Positions 25,161-38,112 are shown, counted from the first letter of the stretch. The stretch: DNA of 64,000 nt from Pithys albifrons albifrons (GCF_047495875.1 NC_092471.1:13909001-13973000), one strand, 5' to 3'. A program made the numbers and translations. The notes: generated from the sequence alone by a model not told the origin.

Positions 25161-26279
25161 TGCACCCCTTGGACCAGCAGCGCACCCAACATGGATCAGC
25201 TGGAGTGTATTACTGAACTTACCAGGGTGAAAACCATTCCTGCTGCCACCCCTGCCCTGCCACCATGAGGTGCTTGAAAAGCTGCTGCTCATCTGCCCCT
25301 CCAGCAGGCAGGCATTTCAGACAGTGTGATGGTTCCTGGCACAACAACAGCACTGGGGTATGTTTTGCAAAAAGGCATTCCTGAGCTTTGTACTGACTGT
25401 GAGGGAGTTCAGGGTCAGTTACTAGATCACTTCGCATTTCTTGAGAGGACTGTAGGCATTTCCAGTGCTCCTGCCCTGAATGTCTCTCTGCAGGGACCCC
25501 AAGCAGGGGTTCCCCAGCAGCCTCAGGGCAAACCTGACCTGGTTTCTGTTGCCTTCCCCAGCATCATCAGGGTTTGCCAGCACAGCAGCACAACCTGAGC
25601 TGCCTCCAACAAATTGCCCTTTGCTCCAGCTGGAGCAACCTGCCACCCCTAAAGTGGAGGACTCGACTGCACCAGCAAAAGGGGTCATGCAGGTTTGGAA
25701 AACTTTCTTCTAAACAACAAAGGCTGAAAACTTAGGACTTGATTCTCTGCTGTAGCTTGACAGCTGGAAGGGAGGTAATAAAATTCTGCTGGAAGAAATT
25801 CTCTTCTCAGAATGGGGCCTGGCCAGGCTTGCAGGATTCCAGGATTCTGGTCCCTGCTGTGCCATGTGTGGGTTCCTGTCCAGCATCCACAGCAAACTGC
25901 CACCCCAATCCAGACCCTGCTCGGCCCCCCAAACACCCAATACAGCCCAAAGCCACCCTTAGCCTGCCCTCACAAAGAGCCAGCAAAACTAACAATCAGA
26001 GCTTTCTTTTCAGCCATGAAAGCATGAACTCTACAAAGCTTGACAGCTACTTGCACTCCCAGCTAAGCCATCAGCATTTTCAATCCTTAGGGAGATAGAT
26101 ACTACTTGTGTGTTTTTATCTATAAAGTCATACGTATTTGTAAATACTCAGATGATTTCCATACACACCCACTAGCCACACAATGCAATAATAAATTATT
26201 TCAATAAATGGCATTACTCTGAGAAAGCAAGAAGGATAAATATAATTGCACAAGGTTTAAACAGGATCTAAATTAGCCT
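25161..26279. other. G+C-richer non-coding patch
   Basis: From 25.17 to about 26.0 kb the sequence is G+C-richer, with many CAG, CTG and CCC words but few CpGs. Several frames of 60-119 codons overlap on both strands, the signature of composition rather than coding. No domain is recognised. Confidence 0.5.
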
Positions 26280-26302
26280 AAAAAAACCCCAAAAAACCCC
26301 AA
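26280..26302. repeat. Two A6C4-type units
   Basis: Two adjacent units of six to seven A followed by four C. A tiny tandem duplication. Confidence 0.8.
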
Positions 26303-28587
26303 GTTCACATGAAGCTGTTTACTCCTAGAGAATCTCCACTGCTCTAACATTTCAGCAATAGCCTCCAGTCGTGAGCGTGCTGCAGGAAGTAACAGAGAGC
26401 GGTTCAGCAGATGAAACAAAGAGGACCTAATTACCATGCGAAGCACAACATCCTTCAGATGTGATGAGAAACGTGACTGCATGAAAAACTGGTCCTGGGG
26501 AAATTTCAAAATATGACCACCCAAGCATAAAGAAGAGAGAGGAGAAAACCAGAGAAATTGCAACATGAGGGTATAATATTTCTATACAAAGAATATTAGT
26601 TTAAAAACATTTACGTACAGATATTGTGTACATACACACATCCACATGCAGACAGACCAATACAAGGCACTATCTCATTGTAGGGGAAAGCTATAAATGT
26701 ATGAAAGCTTTCAAACCACATGCTACATATTAATAAAAAAATCACATAAATTGTCCGTATGTTGATCCATGGAGATTCTTGACAGAAAAGCAAACAAACA
26801 GCCAAACGCATGAAAAACAACCAAGCAGCCTGACAGTCCAGCACTGTCTTTCCATTTTCATCATACTTGGTCATTGAATACTCATTTTTTGCCTACAATT
26901 CTACAGTTTGAATGTAAATAATTTATGAATAATGGCCATAAATTATTTTGGGAGAGTTACTGTGTGAAGGGATTTTTTTTTCTCGTTTGAGTTTTTTGTA
27001 AAGAAAAAGAACATGGATGATAAGCACTGATGTTTGGAACAGGGAAAAACCTGACTCTCAGTTATGGGTAGAGAGGTGTCGTTTGCAAAAAAGTTGAAGG
27101 AGATATTTAAAGCCACTGGCTCATGCTGTGCCTGGGCCCAACACAGGGGCCGTGCTGTGGGCTCTGTACAGAGATCCCTTCCAGCCGCACAGAGCTCATA
27201 CTGGTTTGGCACCAGTGCAACTGGGGGGACCGAGACCACCACCACCAGCATGACGTGAGACTATGCCGGAGAGTGGCCATTACTCCCTCCAAGATGGAAA
27301 TACAATAAACCATTTCTGATTTTGATCTACCAAACAGCATGCCCTTTTGGACAAGAAATTGCTAAAAAAATGTGTATCTCCTGAACTTCCTTTTGCTAGA
27401 GAACCAGAGCAAGACAGGCATTAACCTATTTCTTTAGTACCCCATCCCAGGGGGTCTGGGGGTGCATGTCAAGCTGATGGTGTGTCCTGGAAGGCTGTTT
27501 AAAGTGTGCAAAAACTGAGAAATAGAGTTTGCAAATTCCTTGGCATGATCAATACTGTTCTCCAGCTCCAGATTCCCTTTATCGATGACAGCCTCCTTTG
27601 TTGCAGTGATTAGAGATTCTACATCTTTTAATCACAAAGAACATGACAACTATACCCTATCTATAGCTTCGTGATTTACAGCAATTGATGCACTCTCATA
27701 ATTGCATTAGTGCAATGATAGCTTTTGGGTGTTACCCAAGCAGCTGAATTTAAATATGATTGCATTTGTGACAAACTGACAAGGAAAATCTGATGTTTGA
27801 ATTCAGCATTGATTTTAACCCATTCAGCTTCTCTTGTCTCACTTTGCCTTGTTAGTGCTAAGGATGAACCATTCTTTTCCTGCCTCACTAATTCTAACCA
27901 TAAAAAGATGAAAAGCTGACATGAAACAGAGAAGGTTGTCTTGTATATGTATTAACAGATATATAAGTTTCAGGAGCAACATTCCACTCTTCTAATTAAG
28001 TATCGACTCCTTTTGCTATGTGTGGGTGGATTTCAGCTTAGCCAGTATTATTATTTTGAACCTTTCTAGACAATTTCCCAGTTTATATCATAAAGTCATC
28101 TGAACACCAGTGCTTCTTTTTAATTTCAGGGCATTTGTTTGTTTTATTTTTAGCCTGATTCCTGACAGAAATGAGACACCCACAGACTGCAGTCATGGGA
28201 GTCTGAAATAATGCATGTGTTTGTGCTCTCATACAAAAAGGGTGTTCACTCACCCCTGCTGTCCAGCATCAAGGTCAAAAGATATGGAAACTCTTCGGAG
28301 TTTGAAAAGAAGGCAGTGGGGGAGAGGGGAGGGACTCTACCGCTGTCCCATTTCAGGAAAAGCTAATAAAGCTCACCCTTTGTAAGATATCAGAGGATCC
28401 GCATGAGAGAGAGACATTACAAGCCAGGCTTCATTAGCTCCTCTGCTCACAGAGCGACTTCTTTTTACAAGAGAACAGAAGATTTCAGTCTCCTGAGCTG
28501 AAAGAAAGCACAGGCTGGCAGGGAAGAATCAGACTAGATGAAAAGCAGGTTCTTCTTATCTCTTTCTAAATATTTTCATACAAAGTA
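26303..28587. other. Non-coding DNA, nothing recognised
   Basis: A/T-rich around 26.5-26.9 kb and more mixed near 27.1-27.3 kb, where short frames overlap on both strands. No RNA gene, retroposon tail or CpG-rich promoter was found. Confidence 0.5.
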
Positions 28588-29600
28588 TTGGCTTGCATCC
28601 CCCCCGCAGTGTCCCACCTAACAGCACTCAAAACAACGAGCAAGTTCCAGAGTTGGTGTCTGCTACTTGCAGGCAATGGGAACCAACTCAAGACAACATG
28701 CAGCTTTTCCCCAAGATGGCCCCAATACCAAAATGGCTGTGGCATGTGCCACTGGCTTCTTGAAAGACCTCAGTTCAGCTTGCTGCTCTACCAGAGTCTT
28801 CCCATGCAGCCCAAGAGACTGCATTCTCTGTCCACTGCTCAGCTTCTCCCTGAAGGCCAGGATGATGGGTACCTCTGGGAAGACTACATCACACCTGACA
28901 GGGGAAAGCCCTATCAGGATTCCCAGCAGCACCTCAGTTGTGGGCACACAGCCAGTCAGAGAGGATTTCCTTGTGGGAGCTTTGGATTTACATCAAGAAA
29001 CCAAAAGCTCTCAGTCTAACTTGTCACAAGAGATCAAGGACACTACTGGTGGCCTAGATGGCTGTAGCAGAAATGACCCAACACAACCCTGCACCACCTC
29101 CCAGTGTCTCCGTTTATGCAGTTAAGTGCTGGCAGGCACAGCACTGGCACCAGATCCAGCAGGCTCTGCTCATGTCAGAGCAACAGGCGGCAGGGCTGGC
29201 ACCGCCTCTGCTTGCTTTGGACACAAAAGATGAAGCCCAGAGTGACCAGCCCAGTCACCAGCCCTGCAGCAGGGCAGAGGGGAAGGACATAGGGAGGCTT
29301 CATATCCCTTACACCAATGAGGAACCTCAGAACTAACCCACAACTTTTTATCACACTGTTAATTTATGTCCAACATCCTGGTAATGTTTCTGCATATTTT
29401 GAATGTCTGGGGGTTATCAGGACCTCCAGATGTCAGGCAGGAGTCTATGAAGCAGAGATACCTGCCCTCTCCCTTCCTTGTCAGAGATCCTCAGACAGTC
29501 TGTCCAGCCACTGTGTCCTCCTCAGCTGCTGCCTCCTGGGAAGGTCTGCTGAGCAGGAGGTAGCAAGTTGCCTGGGCTCAGCCTCAGCCTCATGAGTCTA
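28588..29600. other. G+C-richer patch with overlapping chance frames
   Basis: Two plus-strand frames of 143 and 152 codons (28588-29019, 28667-29125) overlap in different phases, with a 94-codon minus-strand frame between. Only one of them could be coding, and neither translation shows a recognisable domain, transmembrane segment or low-complexity pattern. CpG is scarce. I record it as unexplained composition, with a lncRNA exon as a possible alternative. Confidence 0.45.
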
Positions 29601-31652
29601 GCAGTAAACTTGGCTTTGCTGCTGGAGTTGATAATTTTCTCCTGATGACAAAGCACAGGAACAGACTGAACTGTGTGTTTGGTTTGGGAACTTTTAAATA
29701 GCTGGAAGGAGAATGCTCAGCCCCAGTGTGCGTAGAGTGTTTATTGTTCTAGATTGAAAGCCAATATACAAACACACATCTTCTACAAAAATCCACTCTT
29801 TTCCTTAAAGCCATGAAAACATACCCAGACTATTAAATTTCATTTCTGGGATAAAATCGGTCTATCACTTTTGCATATACAGCAGGACCACGGCAGTGCT
29901 TGGAAAGACTAATTTTGTGTGCAGTTTATTACCCTCCTGCCTTGCTCTCTCTCTACTGCCTGAGCTGCTGTTCTTTGACTACACAGGTACCCACTTGGAG
30001 GCACAGGACTGTACTTGTGTTGTAACCCAGCTGAACTGGTGGACTTACCCAGTCCGTTGTCTTGAGACTCAGTACTGACAAGTATCTACTGAGCCACTAA
30101 GCACAGATTTAAGAAACTTATTTTAGACAGCTGCTGATATTCTGCTTTTGGATACAGCTCCCAGGAATAACAACTGTTGTAATCACAGAAAAATAAATAC
30201 TTTATTGCAGTTGAATAATGCTGGTCCTAATTACAGTATCATTGATGTGTTTTCCTATTAGAGGAAGATTTCCACTTATTCTTTTCTACATTTATTTACC
30301 CAAAACATAATACTCAGTGTGATGTTTGCAATTGAGCTGCTGCTTCTCTTTTTCTGCCAGTTTTACAGCTGGTTGTTAGGCAAAGTTGAACTGACATCCT
30401 TCCAAAAATCAAACAGGTATCAGCTTAGCCCAGATAACTGCTCTCAAAAAGGGCTCCTCCTATGCCTTCTGGGGGTTAAATCCCTTACAGTTGCTCTCAC
30501 ATCTCAATGGGAGTCTTTTCCAAGGAATTAAAATACCTTCTGGATCAGACCTAACAGGCATTTAGCTTTGTTCTCAATGCTCAGTTGGCTGTGTAAGGAA
30601 ACTCAGATTGATATTTTGGTGTAACTGGCTCTTTTTTGCCAGGGAGATACCCTACGGATCAGCACTTAGTAGGAAGAGAAAATTGCTACAAGTATTGTTC
30701 CTTCAAGTAATTTTTCTCATTGGTGCTGCAGGCAAAAACTTCAACCACTTAAACATGGGACAGTTTTATTTCTGAGCCTTTTGTGGGTTACCTGCAAAAT
30801 CACAATAACATGTTACTCAGCTGCAATAATATTATATATTGCTGGTAAAGGTGAAAAAATAGCTGGTACCCCTGTTGTTCCTTCCTAGTAGTGCTCTGGA
30901 TCTAAACTCCTACTGACTGTTCCTTCTTATCTAGATCCCACATGTTTGGTTGTATAGATGCCCTGTGAGGATGTGAGGCACTGAAGTTTAAAACCTGGAA
31001 CCTTTACAAATGTAGGTTTACAAATGTTTATAATGGTTATGTCATGAGTATGTTATACAAGAAAACAGAGCAAGTGTTTCTGCTTATTCACGCAGTCCAC
31101 TGTAAAACTAAGCTCAACAAGAACAAGATGATGACAATAAAAATGGAAACTGCAGTTCTAACAACATAACTCCTTCAGCAATGATGTCACCACCACACAA
31201 TAACCTCAGCAAACAACCGCAAAATAGGTTGGTGAACCATTATGCTGGACAGACCATCCCTAGAAACATGCTCAAAGCATGTCAGACCCTCTTATACAAG
31301 ATTCAGGTTCTCTAGACAAAAAAGGGGGCTTGGAAGGAGATAATTTATTGACCTCCCATGGCTTTGAGAGCATGCTCTCTCCATGCTGGACTGACATTAG
31401 ATTCACTGAGTGAAAGCCTTAGTGTCTTTCCCCACCTCACTCATTTCTTGGAACCACTGCTACCAACAGCACCAAGATACAAAGAGGCTTCCTGAGGCAT
31501 CTAAATTATGCATTAAAACACCTCCAAAACTGCAGAAGTGTGCATCGTGCTTAGACTTAATTCCCAGCAGACAAGTTGGGATACAGGGAGAGAATGGAGG
31601 CACAGGAATGCAGCAATCAGTGATCCACAGAGCAGAGTCAGTGACATATTCA
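29601..31652. other. Non-coding DNA, nothing recognised
   Basis: Short open frames only (70 codons or fewer) until about 31.4 kb. No repeats or structured motifs were noted. Confidence 0.55.
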
Positions 31653-31730
31653 GGGACTAGAGAGAACTGGGAGTTTTCTGGAGGTTGTATAGTAAACTGG
31701 GAACTGAATCCAGGGTCTGAGACCTCCACT
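31653..31730 (-). mobile_element. Possible MIR-like SINE relic
   Basis: AGAGAGAACTGG, GGTTGTATAGTAA and CTGGGAACTGAATCCAGG, then GTCTGAGACC, occur in the order expected for the complement of MIR: AGAGGTTAAGTAA, then CACAGCTAGTAAG, then GCTGGGATTCGAACCCAGG, then TCTGACTCC. The GAACTGAATCC word would be the decayed complement of the tRNA-derived B-box. Similarity is weak and judged by eye. Confidence 0.3.
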
Positions 31731-32339
31731 GGCAAAATTGACAGTGACTTCAAACACCATTGACTCATAACAGCTCTGACAATTTACAGGAGCTGAAGAC
31801 CTGCCCCCAGGAGTCCTGCCTCACGCCCTCTGCTCTTACTGCTGGAGATCGATGACTCTTACAGGTCAGATTTTTTGTTTTGTTTTGTCAGGCTTAGATT
31901 GCTTCTTTGTACACTGCTGAGATCAAATCAATTACTTTCCACTCCAAGCATCTGACCAAAGTAATTCTAATGGAGCAGAAAGCAGAAACTCAGATAAAAG
32001 AAGGGACAACGTATTTTTCACTGTTATCTTTGTGCTGAGCATGATAAAGAAGGGATGAAGGCTGAAATAAAGATCATTCTTAATAATTCCCCCTCACGTT
32101 AGAGTAATGATCTTAATTTCCACCCTTTGTCTTTGTTGTGGAGACTGGGGCATGAGTTTAGATGGAAGATGAACCCTCTAAGTTTTCAAACAAAGAGCAC
32201 TTATAACAGAAATCCTGTTTCCCTGATAATCATATCCAGGAAAACTATTATTTTGGAACATGATTGCATTTTTCAGCTACCTCAATACCATTTTTACTGT
32301 TCAGCTGCATGAAAAATTACCTAACCTGTTGGAATGGAT
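31731..32339. other. Non-coding DNA, nothing recognised
   Basis: Unique-looking sequence with a TTTTG-rich run at about 31870-31890. No gene. Confidence 0.5.
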
Positions 32340-32640
32340 TTCTTGACCCACACATAGCTACATTAAAGGGTGTAATTTAATGCAATCTAACTAAATTAGC
32401 ACCAATTAGACAGGCTAAATTAAAGGGCATGTCACTAATAAATTTTATGCTAAACATATTACTGATAATAAGCTCACTAAAAATTGCATAATGAAATAAA
32501 ATATTCTTTTTAACAGTGCTCAGTCTAAATATGAATATATAAGAAGTCATGAAGTAATGAAATACAGTATGCTAATTCCCAGTTGCCTTTCAGGATAACA
32601 TCACAGAAATATTAAAATCCACCAATTACAGTGGTGTTTA
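32340..32640. promoter_or_regulatory. Candidate conserved non-coding element
   Basis: Very A/T-rich but non-repetitive. It has many TTAAT, CTAAATTA and CAATTAGA homeodomain-type words and TGCATAATGA octamer-related words in about 300 bases. No frame is open. The call is by composition and motif density only. Confidence 0.28.
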
Positions 32641-34964
32641 AAAACAATAGGTCAAATCCTGGAGGGATGCAGAAAGCCAGGCCAAATTCCATGCAATATG
32701 TAGGATCCTGATCCTGCCAATATTTACATATATATGCCCAGTTCCTTTGAACTCAGCAGGTCTGCTCCTGTACATGAAGTTGTTGGCTTGGTGCTGTGCC
32801 TGCTCAGAAAACTGAACTGTAATATGGACCAGGGTGTGATGGAGGACTGCAGAAAGTGCCTGGATTTTCACTCGGATACTTTTTATGGAGAATATTTTCC
32901 CAAGTTTTACTTTCTGAAATATCATATACCAAGGCATGACAGTAAACCCTTTCTAAGTCCTGTATGTAAAGGTATTTAATGGTACAAAAATTGACATCAA
33001 GGAGATTGTAGCAATCTGTTATTTGATAGAGCAAGGAAGGAGGACTTCCCATAGCTCTGTGTGTGTCCATCTGTCTGTCCCCTCTTCTGTGACTGGGTTC
33101 TCCCATGTTTGTTGAGGGCTGGGCTCATACCATGTCCCATTTCCTGACAACAGCCTCACTGGGCTCTCTCATTTCCATCTCACTGCTGGTTTTCATGAAA
33201 CTTCCAACTTTGAGAGTGCTGCCATCTATTCCAAATCTGGTGGAAATTGGATAAGAGGTGCCGGGTGGGCAAAAACACAGAGACACACACGCCACTCCCT
33301 CCAATTGCCTAAGCCCCATTCCTACCAGCCAGTGGTGGGAATTTGGTTAGTCAGCTTTAAACACAGTTTCAGGACTGCATGTTTAGCAGACTGAATGTAT
33401 CAGTATCCACGTTTTCAGCTCTGCCCCAATAAGGAGCTGGGAGAGGTGCAAATGAGCCCATTTGTGATTCCAGTCATTTGCATCCTCAAAACTCTTGGAT
33501 GCCCTTCGTTCCCAAGGGCTACTAAGGTACTAAATACTGCCAGACAAACTCGTTGCATCCTCACTTAATGCACCTGTTCTCTGTTGGGTAGACCCAGAGG
33601 TTTAAGACCCTTTCGCATCTTCCTTCTGACACAAAATGATCAAAAGGCCAGGCAAGCTCTGGCACTCTATGTACCATTCATCTATCAGATATTTATTAAT
33701 AAGTAATAAAGTAAATCAGGGATAGTAAAGTGGAAGTGACATTTTTATTAAGACTAACCAACATGTCCTGAATAGTAACAATGGGCTTCTGAAACACATG
33801 CTCTGCATTCACTAATTACAGCCCTCAGCAGGGTCCTTGCTCATGAGTTGCCCTTTCTCATATAGGTAGTCTAAAGTCAATAGGCCCATTCATGTGAGTC
33901 ACATCCATAAAAGCATGTTCTAGACTCACATTCCCAGTCTTAAGCTCCTGAAAAATGCCAAAATACTTTAGGCAAAACCAGAGGTATTGCTTAAATAAAT
34001 ACAAATAATTATGCAGATTTTAATCAGCTTCTGGACACACTGTGCACAGGTTGCTGCTGATGCTTGACGCAAAATTGAGACTCAAGCCAGAGAGGAAGAG
34101 CAGTCATGCACAAGCAAAATTATAGAGGGAAATTTTGCAAGTTAAAAATTAACATACATGGACATCACCCACTTTTTGGAGCTGCCTGTTATCAGAAAAC
34201 AGGAATATGTCATATCAGAGCGTGCTTCCCTCCCTTCATATATACATCCTTCTTCTCTTACAAGAAAGCAAATAAGGTTTTCTGAATTCTATTCAGGCCA
34301 TAGCAAAAAGCCAAAACAAAAATGTAATGACATTGTGCAGTGTCCACTAAAATCCTGAAAAGTGCTGAAGGCATGTGCAAACTTGGCATTTCCTGCTCGA
34401 GTGCTTCCACTGTTCAAACAGATTTTTAAAACCGCTAAGAAACCATGCCAAATGATTGCTGTTAATCAAAGACTCCTTTCAAATTGTATGAAAACAAACC
34501 GGCGTAAAAAATGGTAAACTGCACACTTTGCTACATGAGGAACTGAAAAATTACTGAACTCACATTGGTGCATATTTTGAGGAAAAATACTGGCTTTGCA
34601 ATAAAAGGCACATATGTGGGGCTTTTTGGAGTGCTGTGATTTTGTTTTAAAAAAATGAATTGCTGATTTTTAGGATTTTTTTCCCATCTAGCCTTCAGGT
34701 CAGCATCCATGTGGATGCAAATTGCCATGATTTTATTTACTTCAGATCAGCTCTCAGGGTATGAGCCCTGCAGGATCAGGATCTAGTCCCCTGGAGACAG
34801 GAATACCGTTCTAGGACACTTCTGTGCATTGTGCACTGTGCAGTACAGAGCCCCAGATGGTGGCTGCCTCTCTGCAAAGTGCTCTTGTTAAATCAAAAGC
34901 AGCCCTCTAAACATACAGCTTCACTATCACTTCAAAAACAATACACAAGTGATTTATTCTCTTT
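32641..34964. other. Non-coding DNA, nothing certain
   Basis: Frames of about 100 codons at 32638-33106 (-) lack any recognised similarity. A GCAGGATCAGG word near 34767 recalls the ends of old palindromic amniote repeats but is too short to call. No other feature is visible. Confidence 0.5.
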
Positions 34965-35215
34965 AAAAAAATTATCAGTTTGGTTCATTAACCTATAGCC
35001 ATACAAAAGCAGGAGTCAATTACGATGCCACATCAGATGTGTGTAAAGATAATTACCCTGAAAAGAAGATGTAAAGGTGTCCATAAAGGCAGTGAAATGT
35101 GACCTATTAAATCAAGCTGTAACCTATTATGGGTCAAAAAACACATTTGTAGGGCCAACAGGCTCATGGCAATGGCCAATCTAGCATGAATTCTGCAGGT
35201 GTCCCTTTCAAATAA
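34965..35215. promoter_or_regulatory. Candidate conserved non-coding element
   Basis: A non-repetitive block with TAATTACC, GACCTATTAAATCAAG and TAACCTATTATGG words, and no coding frame. It has the dense motif texture typical of vertebrate developmental enhancers. Conservation is not demonstrable here. Confidence 0.25.
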
Positions 35216-35901
35216 ACATGAAATCTATCCTTTTCATCCCTGCCATGTTACTGTCTTTGTACCTTCCACACACAGTTTACTCAACACACGTATGCAAACA
35301 ACACACACAAATGTCTCTTCAAAATTAAGCAGGAGAACACACCATGTATGAGGAGTTAAACAGCAAATATGACACAGAAAAGAAGCACCAGAAAGTCCCC
35401 AAAGAGCACTGTTATGCTGCTATTTTACTGGGCATTTCATTATGCCATTAGTCTCCCTGTCATCTCACTCCAAGTATCCGATCCTTACTAGGGTGAATCT
35501 GCATTTGATGGCCAAGAGCTGAGCCAGCTGCCTATGAGGACTGATAAAAATCTTGTAAATGTTCTGAAATTCTTGGTTTGTAAAATTTTCTAACATTAGC
35601 TTGAAATTATTAAAAAGAAAATTAGCATGCAACTTTGGTTGTCAGTGTCTAACTTCTGAGTGATGCTCCTCTTGATTGATTTAAACCACTTCATTTTCAG
35701 TAAGCACCTCTAATATTTGAAGGACCTCATTCAACCAGTTTAGATTATATTTTGCCTCATTTGTACTCACTACAACAAATAGGTTGAAAAAAATCAGCTT
35801 TATGTCACATGCTAAAATACAGAGGTATTCCGGAGATTTCTCAGAATGCCTCTCCTTTGCTGCTCCTTGGGGATCACTCTGGGTAACCTTTTTGGGTTAT
35901 A
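35216..35901. other. Non-coding DNA, nothing recognised
   Basis: Unique-looking A/T-rich DNA with short CACA runs around 35300. No gene. Confidence 0.5.
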
Positions 35902-36000
35902 CTGGGCTTGATTCTGCTTTCTCTTGCACCGGAGGTCTAATCAGAAGTAATTAAATGGAAGTCACCAGAGCTCTTTCATGGCAATCCCAGTAGAAATGAG
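35902..36000 (+). mobile_element. Decayed MITE-like palindromic repeat, copy 2
   Basis: CTGGGCTTGATTCTGC, CTCTTGCACCGG, AATCAGAAGTAA, GGAAGTCA and a final AAATGAG occur in the order of an amniote palindromic repeat (GGGCCAGATTCTGC, CTCAGTTACACCGG, AATCCGGAGTAA, GAAGTCAATGG, then the complementary half). The left half is the better preserved. It is among the most recognisable copies in the window. Confidence 0.55.
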
Positions 36001-36924
36001 TCTGTAAATTAAACTTGCAAATTTTTAAAGAGCAGTATTGCATTAATACAGGTGTGCAGAACTGAGGCAGAAACACTGATGTCTTGTAAACAGTTTCACC
36101 ACAGTGCTGACGACTGTCACAGTGCTGAAGTGTGGGAAGCAGATGTACTTCTGATTTATGGAGCTGCTGTGTCAATGGTGCTAACTGCAGTCACTTCAAC
36201 AGAGCTGGGCCAGACGACCACTGTGAAGGGTCTCCCCTTTGAAGGCGGCACAGAAGTGTCTGCAATCTGTGCAACACAGGAATGAATCACAGGAAACCCA
36301 CGCTAAGGCACCAGAGTTAATGGCGTGAAATCCAGACACTTCGGTAAAGAACCAGGGCCAAAGCATTTAATCTTTAAATATATTTACATTATTAAATATA
36401 TGATTTGATCAAGTTATTCTTCAGGGAAAGAGTATTTACTTAGAGAGAAAAACATCTATATATGGATGCTTTCTGGACTAGGCAGTTTTGTGGGTAACAG
36501 ACAAAACCCCATCTCTGCCTCCTTCAGAGTTATTATATTTTTATTCTTATCTAACGTACTCCATACTCCTTTATATCCTTCACGCTGCATAGCTGGCTTT
36601 TAACTGTTCTAAAAATAACAGTCATTAAAGGAGGCACAGAGAGGTTCCTGTCTCTTTGTTGAATCTGAATTCATACCAGTTCTGTCAAGGAAGGTTGGCT
36701 ACAAACCTGTCTGCAGCAGGTGTGAGGCTGAGCTCCTTTTTGGAGAATTAGTCTCATCTATCATATAAATCTGTTTGAGGTTAACCAGTACATTGCTCAC
36801 AGCAAAAGAAATTGAGAAGCCTCACACCCAGTGCAGGAGAAGTTTTAAGTATTGGTCAGTAAAGTGAAATGATTCTTTAGAGATATCTGCAGAGATAAAT
36901 TGCCCACTTATCTACCTTAATTTG
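36001..36924. other. Non-coding DNA, nothing recognised
   Basis: A faint CR1-like phrase near 36199-36245 was judged insufficient. Otherwise unique-looking sequence with short frames. Confidence 0.5.
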
Positions 36925-36945
36925 TATGACACATCAGGTGTCATA
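36925..36945. repeat. 21-bp inverted repeat
   Basis: TATGACAC (36925-36932) and its exact complement GTGTCATA (36938-36945) flank five bases, ATCAG. The half-site TGACAC resembles TALE-homeodomain (MEIS/PBX-type TGACAG) or AP-1-like sites. Use as a dimer site is speculation. Confidence 0.5.
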
Positions 36946-38043
36946 TAAGACATTATTCCTAAGGGAGTAAGTCACCTTCATAATCATCACAGAGGTGAGA
37001 ATGTTGGTTAAACACTGACTAAATCAAAACAAAGAATAATTTTCTTCAAGGAAAAACAATTTGTGTATCAGAGAAGTCCAACAAATGAAAGCTGAGCAAA
37101 TTCAGTATCCATTGTTTCTTCCTCTGTGCACATCTGTATCTGCATACATAGCTTCTAAGAAAAACACACTTTACATGGTTATGATGATAGCAATACTATT
37201 CTCTGCGCTCCTTTTTCGTAAGCAATTCCAGAGAAGAAATTAGGTATTGATTCTCTCCCTACCTATGTCATCTTTCCTCTTTAATAGATTCACGGCTTTC
37301 GGGCTTTAGTTCCACCAACCAGTAGGTAGCATCTAAACAAGATTCACTTTTCTGAAAGAAGACCTGATTGCTATTAATTCTCCTGCTTTTTTTTCCTCAG
37401 TTGAAATGCCTTTCTAGAGAAGTTAAGAATTAAACATTTTCAAGTTTCACAGAACAAAGTCAAGAGAGTTGCTCCTTCACACTCATATCAGACCAGTCAG
37501 TGATGCTAAATAGTTTCTCCTACAAGCTGAGCAACTGATTTCAAATTCCCAACCCCAGCTGACATTTAATTATCCTGCACAGAGAAGAGAGGTTCCAACA
37601 CTCTCAGCAAAGAGGTTCAAGTCTCTGAGTTGAATTCAAGGGACTGGGAGCATGAAGCCTGTTATTTCCATCACAAGAGAGTGTTCGGATTGCTGGTTGG
37701 TTCCTCACCGTTCTTGACCAAATGGTGTTCCTCTCCTGCCCAAACACGGACACGTGCTACAGTGGTAACCCCTTGTACTTTCCAAGAGCATGCAAATCTC
37801 CTGTTCAATGAATTCCTTCAAATGAGTTGCTGTCACTTTGCTGATACCAAACACCAAAGTGGCACCAGTGGCTGAATGGTCAGAATCACCCAGAGGCATG
37901 CAAGCTAGCAGGTAACAATCTTGTTTGCCAAAATTTTACCTGTAAATTACAAGGTTTAATCCCAAAAAATTCAGTTGTGCTATCAGGAATTCCTGTTTTG
38001 CAACATGAAATCCATGAGAAATGAAGCATTTATTGTTAAGGCA
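36946..38043. other. Non-coding DNA, nothing recognised
   Basis: No frame above 81 codons and no repeats. Confidence 0.5.
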
Positions 38044-38112
38044 GAGTCAAACTGGAGTTGACTTCAATGGAGATGGGTTGGTTTACATCAGCTAAAGATC
38101 TGCTCTTGCTTC
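38044..38112 (-). mobile_element. Decayed MITE-like palindromic repeat, copy 3
   Basis: GGAGTTGACTTCAATGGAGA, then GGTTTACATCAGCTAAAGATCTGC, follows the repeat's centre and right half (GAGTT-GACTTCAATGGAG-TT, then GATTTACACCAGCTGAGGATCTG). The GACTTCAATGGAG core is unbroken, making this the clearest core match in the window. Confidence 0.6.

Noticed and set aside
28588..29125. Overlapping 143- and 152-codon genes
   Set aside because: Different phases of the same strand plus a minus-strand frame are all open, so base composition explains them.
34757..34780. Another palindromic repeat end (GCAGGATCAGG)
   Set aside because: Too short and with no second arm.
36199..36245. CR1 tail (GGGCCAGACGACC ... 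GGGTCTCCCCTTT)
   Set aside because: Only scattered word similarity to the CR1 end, and no terminal short repeats.
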